Shown: positions 8,260-18,095, numbered from the stretch's first letter. The stretch: 64,000 nt of DNA from Arthrobacter sp. U41 (GCF_001750145.1 NZ_CP015732.1:2170001-2234000), one strand, 5' to 3'. Program-made: numbers and translations. The notes: generated by a model not told the origin, from the letters alone.

Positions 8260-9609
8260 TTGAAAATCAGCGACGCCCGGCAGCTAATCCAGGTCAAAAC
8301 CCCCGTCTTCTCCCGACGGCGCCGGGTACTGGCCGACGCTTTCAATGTGGAGGAATACCGCAAATCGGCACAGCGGGTCCTGCCGGCCGGGATCTTTGAC
8401 TACCTCGACGGCGGCTCGGAAGACGAGGTGACGCTGCGCCGCAACCGCGCCGTCTTCGATTCCTGGGCGCTGATGCCCAGTTGGGGCCCGGTCTCCGGAC
8501 CCGACACCAGCACCACCCTGCTCGGAAAAAGCAGTGCCCTGCCCCTGACCCTGACGCCCACCGGCGCCACCCGGCTCTTCCATCCCGAGGGCGAGCTCGC
8601 CGTCGCCGCCGCCGCCGACCGGGCCCGTATCCCCTACGGACTGGCCGGGCTGAGCACCGTGCCGATGGAAACCATCGCGGCGAGCCACCCGGCCCTGGAC
8701 CGCTGGTTCAACTTCGGGCTCACCTCCGACGCCCAGGCAATGAAGGACAAACTGGCGCGCTGCGAGGCCGCCGGGTTCAACACCCTGATTGTCGGCGTCG
8801 ATACGCGGGCCCTGGGCGCAAGGGAACGGGACCTGCACAACGGCTTCACCGCGCCTCCCGCCCTGACGCTGTCAACCATCGCGGACATCGCCCGCCGGCC
8901 GTCCTGGTGGATCAGCTTCCTGAAGTCGGACGGCATCAGTTTCCCGAACCTGGATCCGCGCAGTGCCGCGGCCACCTCCGTGGTCACCCCGTCCATGTGG
9001 CAGCACATCCTCGGCCACTCGGATGCGACCAGCGGATGGAAGGAACTGGAAGCCTTGCGCCAGGCGTGGCACGGCAAGATCGTGCTCAAGGGCTGCGTAA
9101 ACCCGGCCGACGTCGAAAAAGCAGCCCGGATCGGCCTGGACGCCGTCCAGCTCAGCAACCACGGCGGCCGCCAGCTCGACCACATGCTCAGCCCGATGGA
9201 TGTGCTGCAGGAATCCCGCCAGCGGGTGGGCGATTCGATGGAAATCTATGTCGACTCCGGCATCCGGCGCGGCAGCGACGTCCTCAAGGCGCTGGCGCTC
9301 GGTGCCGATGCCTGCTCGATCGGCAGGGCCTACCTGTACGGACTGGTGGCGGCGGGCTCGCCCGGCGTCGGGCGCATCATCGAGATCTTCGCGGATGAGC
9401 TCCGGCGTACCATGACGTTAGTGGGCGTTTCCAGCATTCCGGAGTTGAAAGCTCGAGGCGGGGAAATTCTCCGGGACATCCGTCATTCCGGAGAAATCCT
9501 CGAAACAACAGCGTCAGGCAACACGCACCAACAAGTTCTGAACCTGCAGGCACGCAGTGCCCTCCTCCCGCAGACTTGCGGGAAGCTTTGTGAATCTCTG
9601 AACAGCTAA
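8260..9609 (+). CDS. FMN-dependent alpha-hydroxy-acid oxidase/dehydrogenase
   Basis: 449 aa from TTG 8260, preceded by GGAAGG at good spacing. Member of the lactate/glycolate oxidase TIM-barrel family, oxidising an L-2-hydroxy acid to the 2-oxo acid with FMN. Seen: FDYLDGGSEDEVTLRRN (N-terminal FMN-domain signature), ALGARERDLHNGF, and the catalytic base in LSNHGGRQLDH (about residue 305), followed by VDSGIRRGSDVLKALALGA. About 40 residues after the usual family end (ETTASGNTHQQ...) are extra. First gene of an operon with an ABC importer, divergent from pucR; the substrate is likely the imported compound or a product of it (inference). Lactate monooxygenase and mandelate dehydrogenase are alternatives. 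Confidence 0.87.
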   Translation: MKISDARQLIQVKTPVFSRRRRVLADAFNVEEYRKSAQRVLPAGIFDYLDGGSEDEVTLRRNRAVFDSWALMPSWGPVSGPDTSTTLLGKSSALPLTLTPTGATRLFHPEGELAVAAAADRARIPYGLAGLSTVPMETIAASHPALDRWFNFGLTSDAQAMKDKLARCEAAGFNTLIVGVDTRALGARERDLHNGFTAPPALTLSTIADIARRPSWWISFLKSDGISFPNLDPRSAAATSVVTPSMWQHILGHSDATSGWKELEALRQAWHGKIVLKGCVNPADVEKAARIGLDAVQLSNHGGRQLDHMLSPMDVLQESRQRVGDSMEIYVDSGIRRGSDVLKALALGADACSIGRAYLYGLVAAGSPGVGRIIEIFADELRRTMTLVGVSSIPELKARGGEILRDIRHSGEILETTASGNTHQQVLNLQARSALLPQTCGKLCESLNS

Positions 9610-9616
9610 GGAAACC

Positions 9617-10519
9617 ATGCGCACCCGATACCTTCTCCCCGTTCTCACCATAGCCACAGCCCTCTCGCTCTCCGGCTGCGTCAACAACAGCGAGCCGGCG
9701 GCTACCGGCGGGGCATCCGGAACCGCTGACGCCATCGAGGTGAAAAAGAATGACGCCGTCGCCGCGATGCTCCCGGAGAAAATGAAGAGCGCCGGCGTGC
9801 TCAACGTGGGCATGGCAAACAACTACCCGCCCAACGAGTTCAAGGACGACAACGGGGCGCCGGCCGGCTGGGCCGTGGACCTGACCAACGCCCTGGGCCA
9901 GGTCATGGGCCTGAAGGTCAACTTCGACATCGGCACGTTCGACAACATCCTCCCTGCGGTAAAGGCAGGAAAGGATGACATGGGTGTGTCCTCCTTCACC
10001 GACACCCTGGAACGCGAAAAGCAGGTGGATTTCGTGAACTACTACTCCGCCGGCATCCAGTGGGCCGCCCCGAAGGGCAAGACCGTGGACCCCGACAACG
10101 CCTGCGGGCTCAAGGTCGCCGTCCAGGCCACCACCTACCAGGACACGCACGAGGTTCCGGCCAAGTCGAAGGCCTGCACCGACGCGGGCAAGCCGGCCAT
10201 CACCATCTTCAAGTACGACGCGCAGGACCAGGCGACCAACGCCCTGGTGGTCGGGCAGGTCGACGCGATGAGTGCCGATTCCCCGGTGACCCTTTACGCG
10301 ATCTCCAAGACCAAGGACAAGCTGCAGACCGCGGGCGACGCGTTCGAAGTGGCACCGTACGGGATGCCCGTGGCCAAGGACAGCGAATTTACGCCGGCCC
10401 TGCAGAAGGCGCTCCAGACGCTGATCGACGACGGTACCTACAACAAAATCCTGTCCAAGTGGGGAGTGGAAGCCGGCGGAGTCAAGACGGCCGAGCTCAA
10501 CGTGGCAGCCAAAGGGTGA
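9617..10519 (+). CDS. polar amino-acid-type ABC transporter substrate-binding lipoprotein
   Basis: 300 aa. Signal peptide with lipobox LSGC (about residues 17-20) implies a membrane-anchored lipoprotein. The SBP_bac_3 fold is visible: LNVGMANNYPPNEF, GWAVDLTNALGQVMGLKVNFD, FDNILPAVKAGKDDMGVSSF and the C-terminal DGTYNKILSKWGV. It lies 7 nt after the oxidase gene, preceded by AAGGAAA, and 6 nt before the permease. It should capture a small amino-acid-like or organic-acid ligand; the operon context suggests a hydroxy acid or amino-acid derivative. Confidence 0.92.
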   Translation: MRTRYLLPVLTIATALSLSGCVNNSEPAATGGASGTADAIEVKKNDAVAAMLPEKMKSAGVLNVGMANNYPPNEFKDDNGAPAGWAVDLTNALGQVMGLKVNFDIGTFDNILPAVKAGKDDMGVSSFTDTLEREKQVDFVNYYSAGIQWAAPKGKTVDPDNACGLKVAVQATTYQDTHEVPAKSKACTDAGKPAITIFKYDAQDQATNALVVGQVDAMSADSPVTLYAISKTKDKLQTAGDAFEVAPYGMPVAKDSEFTPALQKALQTLIDDGTYNKILSKWGVEAGGVKTAELNVAAKG

Positions 10520-10525
10520 TAGCAG

Positions 10526-11581
10526 ATGAGCGAGCCGGAATCCGACCGGATGATTGAGGCGGAACCCGGCAAATCGCCGGAGTCCGGCAGGAACGCGGAG
10601 TCCGGCAGGGCGCCGCGGGCCGGCAGGGGGCGGGACGCGGACAACGCGCCGCCGGAAGCGATCGTCGCGATCCCGCTGCGGCACCCGTGGCGGAACGTGG
10701 TGGCCGTGCTCCTCGTCCTCGGACTGGCGGTCTTTGTCCTCGACGCCGCCCAGCGCCCGGACTATGGCTGGGCGGACGTGGGCAAGTTCATCTTCGACCG
10801 CCGGATCAGCCAGGCGGCGTGGGTGACATTGTCGCTGACCATCTACGCGATGATCGGTGCGATCGTCATCGGCCTGCTGCTGGCCATCATGCGCCTCTCG
10901 CCGAACCCGGTGCTGAAGAGCATCGCCTGGCTGTACATCTGGCTCTTCCGGGGAACCCCGGTCTACGTGCAGCTGGTCTTCTGGGGCATCGTGTCGCTGA
11001 TCTATCCGGTGTTCACGTTCGGCATTCCGTTTATGGATCCGTGGGTCACCATCCCGAACGAGATCTTCACCAACCTCTTCATCACCGCGGTGATCGGGCT
11101 GGCCCTGAACGAGGCAGCCTACATGTCCGAGATCGTGCGCGCCGGGCTGCTGTCCGTGGACCAGGGCCAGGAGGAAGCCTCCACGGCCCTGGCGATGTCC
11201 TGGGGGCAGACGATGCGGTACGTGGTGGTCCCGCAGGCGATGAAGATCATCATTCCGCCCACCGGCAACGAGGTGATCTCGATGCTCAAGACCACCTCAC
11301 TGGTGGCTGCGATCCCGTTGAGCATCGACCTGTACGGGGTGTCCCGCGGCATATCCGCGGTGACGTTCACCCCGGTGCCGCTGCTGATTGTCGCTTCCCT
11401 CTGGTACCTGCTGTTCACCTCCGCCCTGATGGTGGGACAGCACTTCATTGAGAAGCGGTTCTCCCGCGGAACCGGGCGGGTCAAGGCGGGCAAGGAATCG
11501 GCGACGCCGGAACCGGCACCGACGGCGGTTCCCGGCGCGCCCGGCGGACCGCTCGGCACGGACTTTGGAGGAAAAGGATGA
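10526..11581 (+). CDS. amino-acid ABC transporter permease (HisM/GlnP family)
   Basis: 351 aa. A ~50-aa polar N-terminus rich in Pro/Gly/Arg precedes one extra helix and the five-helix HEAA permease core; the family hallmarks [10 protein letters not shown] and the EAA loop [23 protein letters not shown] are intact. The C-terminus is an unusual Ala/Pro/Gly-rich tail. Its stop overlaps the ATPase start as ATGA (11578-11581). A single permease gene suggests a homodimeric channel. Confidence 0.92.
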   Translation: MSEPESDRMIEAEPGKSPESGRNAESGRAPRAGRGRDADNAPPEAIVAIPLRHPWRNVVAVLLVLGLAVFVLDAAQRPDYGWADVGKFIFDRRISQAAWVTLSLTIYAMIGAIVIGLLLAIMRLSPNPVLKSIAWLYIWLFRGTPVYVQLVFWGIVSLIYPVFTFGIPFMDPWVTIPNEIFTNLFITAVIGLALNEAAYMSEIVRAGLLSVDQGQEEASTALAMSWGQTMRYVVVPQAMKIIIPPTGNEVISMLKTTSLVAAIPLSIDLYGVSRGISAVTFTPVPLLIVASLWYLLFTSALMVGQHFIEKRFSRGTGRVKAGKESATPEPAPTAVPGAPGGPLGTDFGGKG

Positions 11582-12345
11582 CGGACGTGCCGATGGTGCT
11601 CGCGGAGCGGGTCTCCAAGAATTTCGGCTCCAACAAGGTGCTGCGCGGGATCAGCCTGGAGGTTGACCCCGGGGAGGTGCTCTGCATTGTGGGCCCCAGC
11701 GGTTCGGGTAAGTCGACGTTCCTGCGGTGCATCAACCACCTGGAACGGGTCGACGGCGGCCGGCTCTCGGTCGACGGGCAGCTGGTGGGCTACCGACAAA
11801 AGGGGGACAAGCTCTACGAACTGAAGCTCAAGGAAGCAGCCTTCCAGCGCCAGGAAATCGGGATGGTGTTCCAGCGGTTCAACCTGTTTCCGCACCTGAC
11901 CGCCGTGGAGAACATCATCCTTGCCCCCATGCGGGTGAAGGGTGTGTCCAAGGCCAAAGCCACCGCCCGGGCCAAAGAACTGCTGGAACGCGTGGGCCTG
12001 GGCGACAAAGGGGACGCCTATCCGGCGCACCTGTCGGGCGGGCAGCAGCAGCGTGTGGCCATCGCCCGTGCCCTGGCCATGGACCCGAAGCTGATGCTCT
12101 TTGATGAGCCGACCAGCGCCCTGGACCCCGAACTGGTGGGCGAGGTGCTGGACGTTATGAAGGAACTGGCGAAGAGCGGCATGACCATGATCGTGGTGAC
12201 CCACGAGATGGGCTTCGCCCGCGAAGTGGCGGACACGCTGGTGTTCATGGACGAAGGCGTGGTGGTGGAGGCCGGACCGCCCCGGCAGATCCTGAGCGAC
12301 CCGCAGCACGACCGCACCAAGGCGTTCCTCTCCAAGGTTCTCTGA
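11578..12345 (+). CDS. amino-acid ABC transporter ATP-binding protein (GlnQ/HisP type)
   Basis: 255 aa. Walker [11 protein letters not shown]-loop [13 protein letters not shown], signature [15 protein letters not shown], Walker [15 protein letters not shown] and the H-loop VVTHEMGFA are intact. It has a ~12-aa insertion ([15 protein letters not shown]) between Walker A and the Q-loop, also seen in some GlnQ relatives. ATGA overlap with the permease gene; last gene of the hydroxy-acid oxidase/importer operon. Confidence 0.95.
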   Translation: MTDVPMVLAERVSKNFGSNKVLRGISLEVDPGEVLCIVGPSGSGKSTFLRCINHLERVDGGRLSVDGQLVGYRQKGDKLYELKLKEAAFQRQEIGMVFQRFNLFPHLTAVENIILAPMRVKGVSKAKATARAKELLERVGLGDKGDAYPAHLSGGQQQRVAIARALAMDPKLMLFDEPTSALDPELVGEVLDVMKELAKSGMTMIVVTHEMGFAREVADTLVFMDEGVVVEAGPPRQILSDPQHDRTKAFLSKVL

Positions 12346-12424
12346 CGCCGGGAGTTGACTCACGCGGCGGCGGGCCCAGCTAAGAGCTGTGGCTTCGCCG
12401 CCGCGCGCGTGGAAAAATAAGGCT

Positions 12425-13027
12425 GTGACAACGCTCGCGGACAGCAAGGTCTGGACCGACTACAACGCGGCCCAGGCGGACCGTCCCGTGCGCCCGCTCT
12501 GCCTCGGCGCCATGGAGCTAGCCGGTCCCGGCAACGGCCGCCGGGCCATCGACCTGGGCTGCGGAGCCGGCAAGGAAACGCTGGCGATGCTGCGCGCTGG
12601 CTGGTGCGTGCACGCCGTGGACTCGCTGCCGGACACCCGGGAACGGCTCCTCGGGATCGCTCCGGCGGATGCGGACGGCCGGCTCAGCATCGAGGTGCGG
12701 GCCTTCCAGGAACTCCGGGAACTCCCGGCAGCGGACCTCATCTTCGCCGGCTATTCGCTGCCGTTCATCCACCCGGACCACTTCGGACGCTTCTGGCGGA
12801 TGATGCTGGGCGCCCTTCAGCGCCGGGGCATCGTGGCCGTGAACCTGTTCGGGGACCGGGACTCCTGGGCGGACATCCCGGAATGGAACTTCCACACCGA
12901 AGCGCAGGCACGGCAGCTCTTCGACGGGCTCCAGATCCTGACGTTCGAGGTGTACGACGACGACGGGCAGTCATTCCGGGGCCCCAAGCACTGGCACATC
13001 TTCGACGTGACCGCCCGCACGCCGTGA
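12425..13027 (+). CDS. class I SAM-dependent methyltransferase
   Basis: 200 aa from GTG 12425; an in-frame GTG at 12389 adds 12 residues and cannot be excluded. Motif I AIDLGCGAGKETLAML (about residues 37-52), the acidic residue after strand 2 (VHAVDSL) and ADLIFAGYSLPFIHP (motif IV region) indicate SAM binding. No substrate domain is recognised; the short form resembles the tellurite-resistance TehB-like/UbiE-like small methyltransferases. Stands alone. Confidence 0.78.
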   Translation: MTTLADSKVWTDYNAAQADRPVRPLCLGAMELAGPGNGRRAIDLGCGAGKETLAMLRAGWCVHAVDSLPDTRERLLGIAPADADGRLSIEVRAFQELRELPAADLIFAGYSLPFIHPDHFGRFWRMMLGALQRRGIVAVNLFGDRDSWADIPEWNFHTEAQARQLFDGLQILTFEVYDDDGQSFRGPKHWHIFDVTARTP

Positions 13028-13207
13028 TGCAGGCGTCACTGGAGGCAGACTTTTCCAGCACCGCAGCGAGGACTTCCGCTTTATTCCGCGGGGTCCCGGG
13101 TCACGCAGGGCCAAAAGCCTGCCCGGCGTGACGTCTCAGGCGGCCCGCCGTAGCGGAATTTGTCGTCCGGTTCGATTTTGGCCGCCGCCGTGGGACAGAC
13201 TGTTGCC

Positions 13208-14566
13208 GTGAGCAACTCCCCACGGACGGGCCTCGCCGTCGCAGGACTCAGCCTGGGCACGGCCCTGAACCCGCTGAACTCCTCGATGATCGCCGTCGCC
13301 CTGGTGGTGCTGCGCGCCGACTTCGGGCTCGACGTCGCCACCGTCACCTGGGTGATCACTTCCTTCTACCTCACCTCCGCGGCGGGCCAGCCGCTGATGG
13401 GCCGGCTGGCGGACCGCTTCGGGCCGCGGCGGCTGTTTATGCTCGGCATGGCGCTGGTGGCCGCGACCTGCGCGCTGGCACCGTTCGCCCCGAACTTCGC
13501 CCTGCTGTGCGTGGCCCGCGCCGTTATGGCACTGGGCACCGCGACCGCCTACCCGAGCGCGGTCGTGATGGTCGGAGCGCTGGCGAAGCTGGCGGACGTC
13601 AAGTCCACCCGGCCGCTGGGCCGGATCCAGATGGCCAACACCTCGGCGGCCGCGGTCGGGCCGGTGGTGGGCGGCCTGCTGGTGGGCTTCGTCGGCTGGG
13701 AGGCGCTGTTCCTGGTCAACGTCCCGCTGGCCCTGGGCGCGATCCTCCTGGTCCGGCAGTTCGCGCCGGCGGATGAGGACCGGGAACGCGGCCGGGCCGC
13801 GGAGCTGCTGCGGGACTCGGACATCCCCGGCATCCTGGCTTTCATCGGCTCCATGGTGCTGGTGATGATGGCGCTGCTCAATGTCGTGCCGGAGTACCGC
13901 TGGTGGCTGCTCGGGGCAGGCACCCTGCTGGCCGTACTCTTTGTCTGGCGCGAGCTGCGCTTCGACCCGCCGTTCCTTGACCTGCGGCTGCTGGGCCGGA
14001 ACCGGCCGTTGCTGCTGGTCTATCTGGGCTTTGCCTTGTTCAACGGTGTCTACTACTTCGCCTTCTTCGGCCTGCCGCAGCTGCTGCAGGAAGCCGGCGG
14101 CTACGAGCCCGGTCTGGTGGGCCTGCTGATGCTGCCGCTGGCCGCCGTCTCGGTGATCTCGACGCCGCTGGCCGTCCGCGCGATGGACCGGATCGGCGTC
14201 AAGCGGGTGCTGATCGCCGGCGTCGTGCTGCTGATCGCCGCATCGGGGACGATGTGGCTGCTGACCGCCTCGTTCGCGATCCCACTGGTGATTGCGCTGA
14301 CCGCGATGCTGGGCGTGCCGTACGGAGTGGTCAGCATCGCCTCCAGCCAGGGCATGTACCTGTCCACCCGGCCGGAGGAGCGCGGCGTGGCCGCCGGGAT
14401 CTTCCAGACCTGCCGGTATCTCGGGGCGATCACGGCCACGGTGCTGATCGGGATTTTCTACGGCACCGGCGTGAACCAGGCCAACTGGGGGCTCATGGTG
14501 TTCACGATGCTCGGACTCGGCGCGGTGGTGTTTGCCGTGTCGCTGATGTGGCGGGAGCGGCGGTGA
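13208..14566 (+). CDS. MFS efflux transporter (DHA2-like)
   Basis: 452 aa from GTG 13208 (VSNSPRTG); a TTG at 13160 would add 16 unconserved-looking residues. About 12-14 hydrophobic segments. The MFS motif A GRLADRFGPRRLF follows helix 2, and the helix 1 motif LNPLNSSMIAVAL resembles the D1 motif (LDxTIVNVAL) of drug:H+ antiporters with the Asp replaced by Asn. The proline/glycine motif C region (NTSAAAVGPVVGGLL) is present. Probable exporter of a small organic molecule; substrate unknown. Confidence 0.88.
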   Translation: MSNSPRTGLAVAGLSLGTALNPLNSSMIAVALVVLRADFGLDVATVTWVITSFYLTSAAGQPLMGRLADRFGPRRLFMLGMALVAATCALAPFAPNFALLCVARAVMALGTATAYPSAVVMVGALAKLADVKSTRPLGRIQMANTSAAAVGPVVGGLLVGFVGWEALFLVNVPLALGAILLVRQFAPADEDRERGRAAELLRDSDIPGILAFIGSMVLVMMALLNVVPEYRWWLLGAGTLLAVLFVWRELRFDPPFLDLRLLGRNRPLLLVYLGFALFNGVYYFAFFGLPQLLQEAGGYEPGLVGLLMLPLAAVSVISTPLAVRAMDRIGVKRVLIAGVVLLIAASGTMWLLTASFAIPLVIALTAMLGVPYGVVSIASSQGMYLSTRPEERGVAAGIFQTCRYLGAITATVLIGIFYGTGVNQANWGLMVFTMLGLGAVVFAVSLMWRERR

Positions 14567-14752
14567 GCTCCGGGCAGCCCCAAAAGAGCCCCACATCGGC
14601 GCCTCGTTTCCTTGTGTTCGCGGAGCATTGACACGCGGATTGTGCAGGAATACTGTCTGCCTTAACGGGGCTTTCCGACCCGTTTTCTAAGTATTTTCGG
14701 CGCTGTCTCTGGGCCGCTTCTGCTTGGCGACGGTGCCAGCTAGGAGGATTCC

Positions 14753-15370
14753 ATGTCGTGGGAAATTTCGGGAACTTACGTTGGCAACTGCACTTGCCGG
14801 ATGATCTGCCCGTGCCCCGTGGACGGCGTGCCCACCGGACCGGATGGCGAGTGCCGTGGTGTAAACGTCTTCCATATCGCGAGCGGGAAGCTGGATGAAA
14901 CGGACCTCTCGGGCGTCGACTTCGTCTTCTGCAATTGGTTCCCCTCTCATCTGACCGCAGGCGGCTGGAAGGTGGGTGCCGTCGTCGACGACGGCGCTTC
15001 GGATGCGCAGGTGAGCGCCCTTGAGAGCATCCTTCGGGGACAGGCCGGCGGGCCGTTCGGGGATTTCGCGGCGCTGTACGGCGAATGGCTGGGATTGGAA
15101 CGCGCGAGTGTCTCGTTCTCGGACGGGGATACTCCGTCCGGCTCAGTGGCGGGCCGCGTGGTCGTTACGTTCGAGCCACTGCCCGGGCCCGACGGCGGCG
15201 TGACCACCGTGAAGAACGCGATGTACGGCTTTGCGCCGGAATTCCGGATCGGCAAGGGGCCGGGACACCCGGATCTCTTCGGCCTGGAGTTCGACGGCGT
15301 TTACGGCGAGACATCCGACTTCACCTTCGCCAGTGAAATGGCGGAAGGCGCACCCAAGGGCCGCGGCTAA
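14753..15370 (+). CDS. DUF1326 domain-containing protein
   Basis: 205 aa, ATG 14753 preceded by TAGGAGG. The N-terminal GTYVGNCTCRMICPCPVDGVP has four closely spaced cysteines (positions ~13, 15, 19, 21), the hallmark of DUF1326, and suggests metal binding. Followed after 9 nt by the DUF2182 membrane protein; the two families are repeatedly found together (established co-occurrence), so they probably act as a pair. Function unknown. Confidence 0.88.
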   Translation: MSWEISGTYVGNCTCRMICPCPVDGVPTGPDGECRGVNVFHIASGKLDETDLSGVDFVFCNWFPSHLTAGGWKVGAVVDDGASDAQVSALESILRGQAGGPFGDFAALYGEWLGLERASVSFSDGDTPSGSVAGRVVVTFEPLPGPDGGVTTVKNAMYGFAPEFRIGKGPGHPDLFGLEFDGVYGETSDFTFASEMAEGAPKGRG

Positions 15371-15379
15371 GGCCGGCCG

Positions 15380-16198
15380 ATGTATTACAGGAAGCCGTTC
15401 AGGAGAGCGGGCGTGCAGCCTGCAGTGCACGCCCGTATGCCGTCCCGTGTCGACCCGCGGGAGGCTGGCCTGATTGCGGCGCTGCTTCTGCTCGCTGCGG
15501 CCAGTTGGGTGTTCACGTCCACGCAGCTCAGCGGGATGGACATGGGCCGCTGGACCGACCCGGGGCCGCTGGGGTTTTTCGTCGTCACGTGGGTGGTGAT
15601 GTTGGCGGCCATGATGTTCCCGTCCGTGTCGCCCATGGTGGTGGCCTATGACCGGATCCAGCAGCATCGGCGCAAAACGGGACGGTACGCTCCCGCTGGG
15701 TCCACCGCAGTGTTCGTCGCCGGGTACCTGATCTCCTGGACCGTCTTCGGGCTGGTGGCATATTCGCTGTACATGTCGGTCGCGTCGATGGCCCCCGGGC
15801 TCTTCGGCTCGGATCAGGGCGGACGCTACCTGGCGGTCAGCGTGGTCCTGCTTGCGGCTCTGTATCAGCTGACGCCCGCCAAGAACGTCAGCCTGATGAA
15901 ATGCCGGACGCCCATGGACTTTGTTTTGCACCGCCTGCGGACCGGGTACCGGGGTGCGCTGGTCATGGGCGTGGAGCACGGCGCCTGGTGTGTCGCCTGC
16001 TGTTGGGCGCTGATGGTTGCGCTATTCGCACTCGGGGTCATGAGCATCGGCTGGATGGCGCTGATCGGAGCCTTCATCGCCGGGGAGAAGATGCTGCCCT
16101 GGAAGCGGCTCGCCAACCGTTCCGTTGCGGTGGCGCTGGCTGTAATTGCACTCGGTGTGGCCCTCACACCCGCGGCGACGGGCGGGATGGGGATGTAA
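15380..16198 (+). CDS. DUF2182 integral membrane protein
   Basis: 272 aa. About six membrane helices. The family signature is visible: VVMLAAMMFPSVSPMVV in helix 2, a LTPAKNVSLMKCRTPM loop with a conserved Cys, and GVEHGAWCVACCWALM with a His and three cysteines in a helix, suggestive of metal handling in the membrane. It is annotated in databases as a predicted metal-binding membrane protein; no experimental function is known to me. It sits 9 nt after the DUF1326 gene. A GTG at about 15412 is a possible alternative start. Confidence 0.87.
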   Translation: MYYRKPFRRAGVQPAVHARMPSRVDPREAGLIAALLLLAAASWVFTSTQLSGMDMGRWTDPGPLGFFVVTWVVMLAAMMFPSVSPMVVAYDRIQQHRRKTGRYAPAGSTAVFVAGYLISWTVFGLVAYSLYMSVASMAPGLFGSDQGGRYLAVSVVLLAALYQLTPAKNVSLMKCRTPMDFVLHRLRTGYRGALVMGVEHGAWCVACCWALMVALFALGVMSIGWMALIGAFIAGEKMLPWKRLANRSVAVALAVIALGVALTPAATGGMGM

Positions 16199-16274
16199 TG
16201 TGCTGTCTCCGCCGTAGCGCAGGCAGCGACAAACCGGGGGAATATCACAGGTCTCATCCAACAAGGAGTCGGAA

Positions 16275-16694
16275 ATGTCTGAAGATATTAAGTTGATAGA
16301 GCGGTTCTACAAGGACGTGATAGAGGCCGGGAACCTCGACCTCGTTGATGAGCTGGCGCTGGACAGCTACGTGGATCACGAGGAGGGCCTCCCCGGGCAA
16401 CCGCCCGGCAGGGAGGGCGTCAAGTACTTCGTGAAGACGATGCGGTCGGCGTTCCCGGATATCAAGGTCAAGGAGATCACACCATCGCTGAGCGCCGGAA
16501 ACATGGAGGCATGCCACGTGGTCCTTACGGGCACCCATCGTGGGGAACTGACCGGCATCCCGCCAACGGGCAAGAGCGTGGAGTTCGACTGCACCGACAT
16601 CATCCGCGTCGAGGAAGGCAAGGTGGCCGAGCATTGGGGCACCACTGACAACATGGGCATCATGCGGCAGATCGGCGCCATGTCTATGGCCTGA
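16275..16694 (+). CDS. SnoaL-like ester cyclase / NTF2-fold protein
   Basis: 139 aa. Begins with SEDIKLIERFYKDVIEAGNLDLVDELALDSYVDHE and ends with VEEGKVAEHWGTTDNMG, the pattern of the SnoaL-like polyketide-cyclase family (NTF2 cone fold). ATG 16275 is preceded by AAGGAG. These proteins bind small hydrophobic ligands; a specific substrate cannot be given. A strong hairpin terminator follows at 16762. Confidence 0.85.
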   Translation: MSEDIKLIERFYKDVIEAGNLDLVDELALDSYVDHEEGLPGQPPGREGVKYFVKTMRSAFPDIKVKEITPSLSAGNMEACHVVLTGTHRGELTGIPPTGKSVEFDCTDIIRVEEGKVAEHWGTTDNMGIMRQIGAMSMA

Positions 16695-16761
16695 GTAAGC
16701 CCCAGCACGACGTAAAACACCAGCACGACGGCGGCCGGATCGACCGCCGCCGGGCACAACG

Positions 16762-16802
16762 AAGGCTGTCCACGTTCCGAAAGGGAACGCAGACAGCCTT
16801 TT
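16762..16802 (+). terminator. intrinsic terminator after the SnoaL-like gene
   Basis: AAGGCTGTC...GACAGCCTT with a nested CGTTCC-GAAA-GGGAACG stem gives a long interrupted hairpin capped by a GNRA-type tetraloop, followed by TTTT on the plus strand. It lies ~70 nt after the SnoaL-like stop and before the convergent GDPD gene. Confidence 0.75.
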
Positions 16803-16885
16803 CCGCGGCGGATTTCGTCTACCGAGTTCAGCTCTGCGGGACACCGAACGCGTCTACTGGGGGTCAGCCGGCCGCCGTTGTGTTT

Positions 16886-17956
16886 CTAGACCGTCGGGGC
16901 GTAGGCCTTCGGCAGCTTCAGTCCGCGCTCTTCCATGACGGTGCGCAGGCGGGTGGGGTAGTCGGTGATGATGCCATCGACGCCGAGGTCCATCAGGCGC
17001 TCCATGTCCGCCGTGGTGTTGACGGTCCAGGGGACGACCGGCAGGCCGAGCTCGTGGGCTTCGGCGATCATTCCGGCGGTGACGGAGCGGAAGGCGGGGG
17101 AGATGACGTCGTAGCCCTGGGCCGCGGCTGCCTTGGCGAGGGATCCGCCGTAGGTGTCGATGTCGATGCCGCCGAGGTTGGGGCTGGCGCCGGGCTGGCC
17201 GATCTCGAGCCAGGCGTCGCCGCTGGACAACGCAACCAGCGGCATCTCCGGGGCGATTTCTTTGGTCAGGTTCAGCGATGACCAGTCGAAGGACTGCACG
17301 GTGACGCGGTCCGCCATGCCGGAGGCCTGGATCTCGGTCACCACGGCCTTGGTCAGGGCCACCATGCCCTCGCCGCCGATCTGGCTGCTTTCGACTTTGG
17401 TCTCGATGTTGAAGCCGACCTTCTCTGCGTCGGCGTCGCGAACCAGCTGGAACACGTCCTTGAGCTCGGCGATCCGGTTGCCCTCGATCACGTCCTGCTC
17501 CGGGTACCCCTTCAGCTGGGTGAAGCCGCAGTCCAGCGTCTTGATCTGGGCCAGCGACAGCTCGGCAACCCGGTCGCCGACATACGGGAAGTCTGCGTCG
17601 CCAGGCGTGGCCGGCGCCGTGTCCAGGCACTTGTCCGCCTGGATGGTGTCGTCGTGCCAGACGATGACCTTCCCGTCCGACGTCAGGTGGGTGTCCAGCT
17701 CCAAGGTGGTCACTCCCAGCCTCAGCGAGTTGGCGAAGGCGGCCAGGGATTCCTCGGTCCACTCGCCGCGGCCTCCCCGGTGGGACTGCAGGTCAAAGGA
17801 GCCGTTACGCTCGTTGGTCTTGATGCTGGAGGTGGCGGTTCCGGCAGCGTTCGACGACGGCGCGGTGCCTGCTTCGGTGTGTGAAGCGGCGACGGCGGGG
17901 CTCGCCAGCGAGGCGATGAGCGCGGCGGTGGCCGCGGCAGTCAGGACTGTGCGCAT
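16886..17956 (-). CDS. secreted glycerophosphodiester phosphodiesterase
   Basis: 356 aa. ATG 17956 follows an AGGAGG site. N-terminal signal peptide (about residues 1-23, ending AVAA). GDPD TIM barrel: catalytic SHRGGRGEWTEESLAAF (His, Arg, Glu of HR(G)xxPEN, here TEES), LELDTHLTSDGKVIVWHDDTI with the second His and acidic metal ligands, later VGFNIETK and VVPWTVNT. It hydrolyses glycerophosphodiesters to sn-glycerol-3-phosphate plus alcohol outside the cell. The usual PEN is TEES. Stands alone. Confidence 0.92.
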   Translation of the reverse strand: MRTVLTAAATAALIASLASPAVAASHTEAGTAPSSNAAGTATSSIKTNERNGSFDLQSHRGGRGEWTEESLAAFANSLRLGVTTLELDTHLTSDGKVIVWHDDTIQADKCLDTAPATPGDADFPYVGDRVAELSLAQIKTLDCGFTQLKGYPEQDVIEGNRIAELKDVFQLVRDADAEKVGFNIETKVESSQIGGEGMVALTKAVVTEIQASGMADRVTVQSFDWSSLNLTKEIAPEMPLVALSSGDAWLEIGQPGASPNLGGIDIDTYGGSLAKAAAAQGYDVISPAFRSVTAGMIAEAHELGLPVVPWTVNTTADMERLMDLGVDGIITDYPTRLRTVMEERGLKLPKAYAPTV

Positions 17957-18095
17957 GGTGATGGTTCCTCCTGGGTGACGGGTCGCCGGCGCTGCGCCGG
18001 CGACCCGACCACCCTAGGGAGGCCAGATGGACTGCCGTGTTCGGGGAACTGGACCGCGGGTGAACGCCTCATGATGCGGGGGGCGGGGTTGGGGG

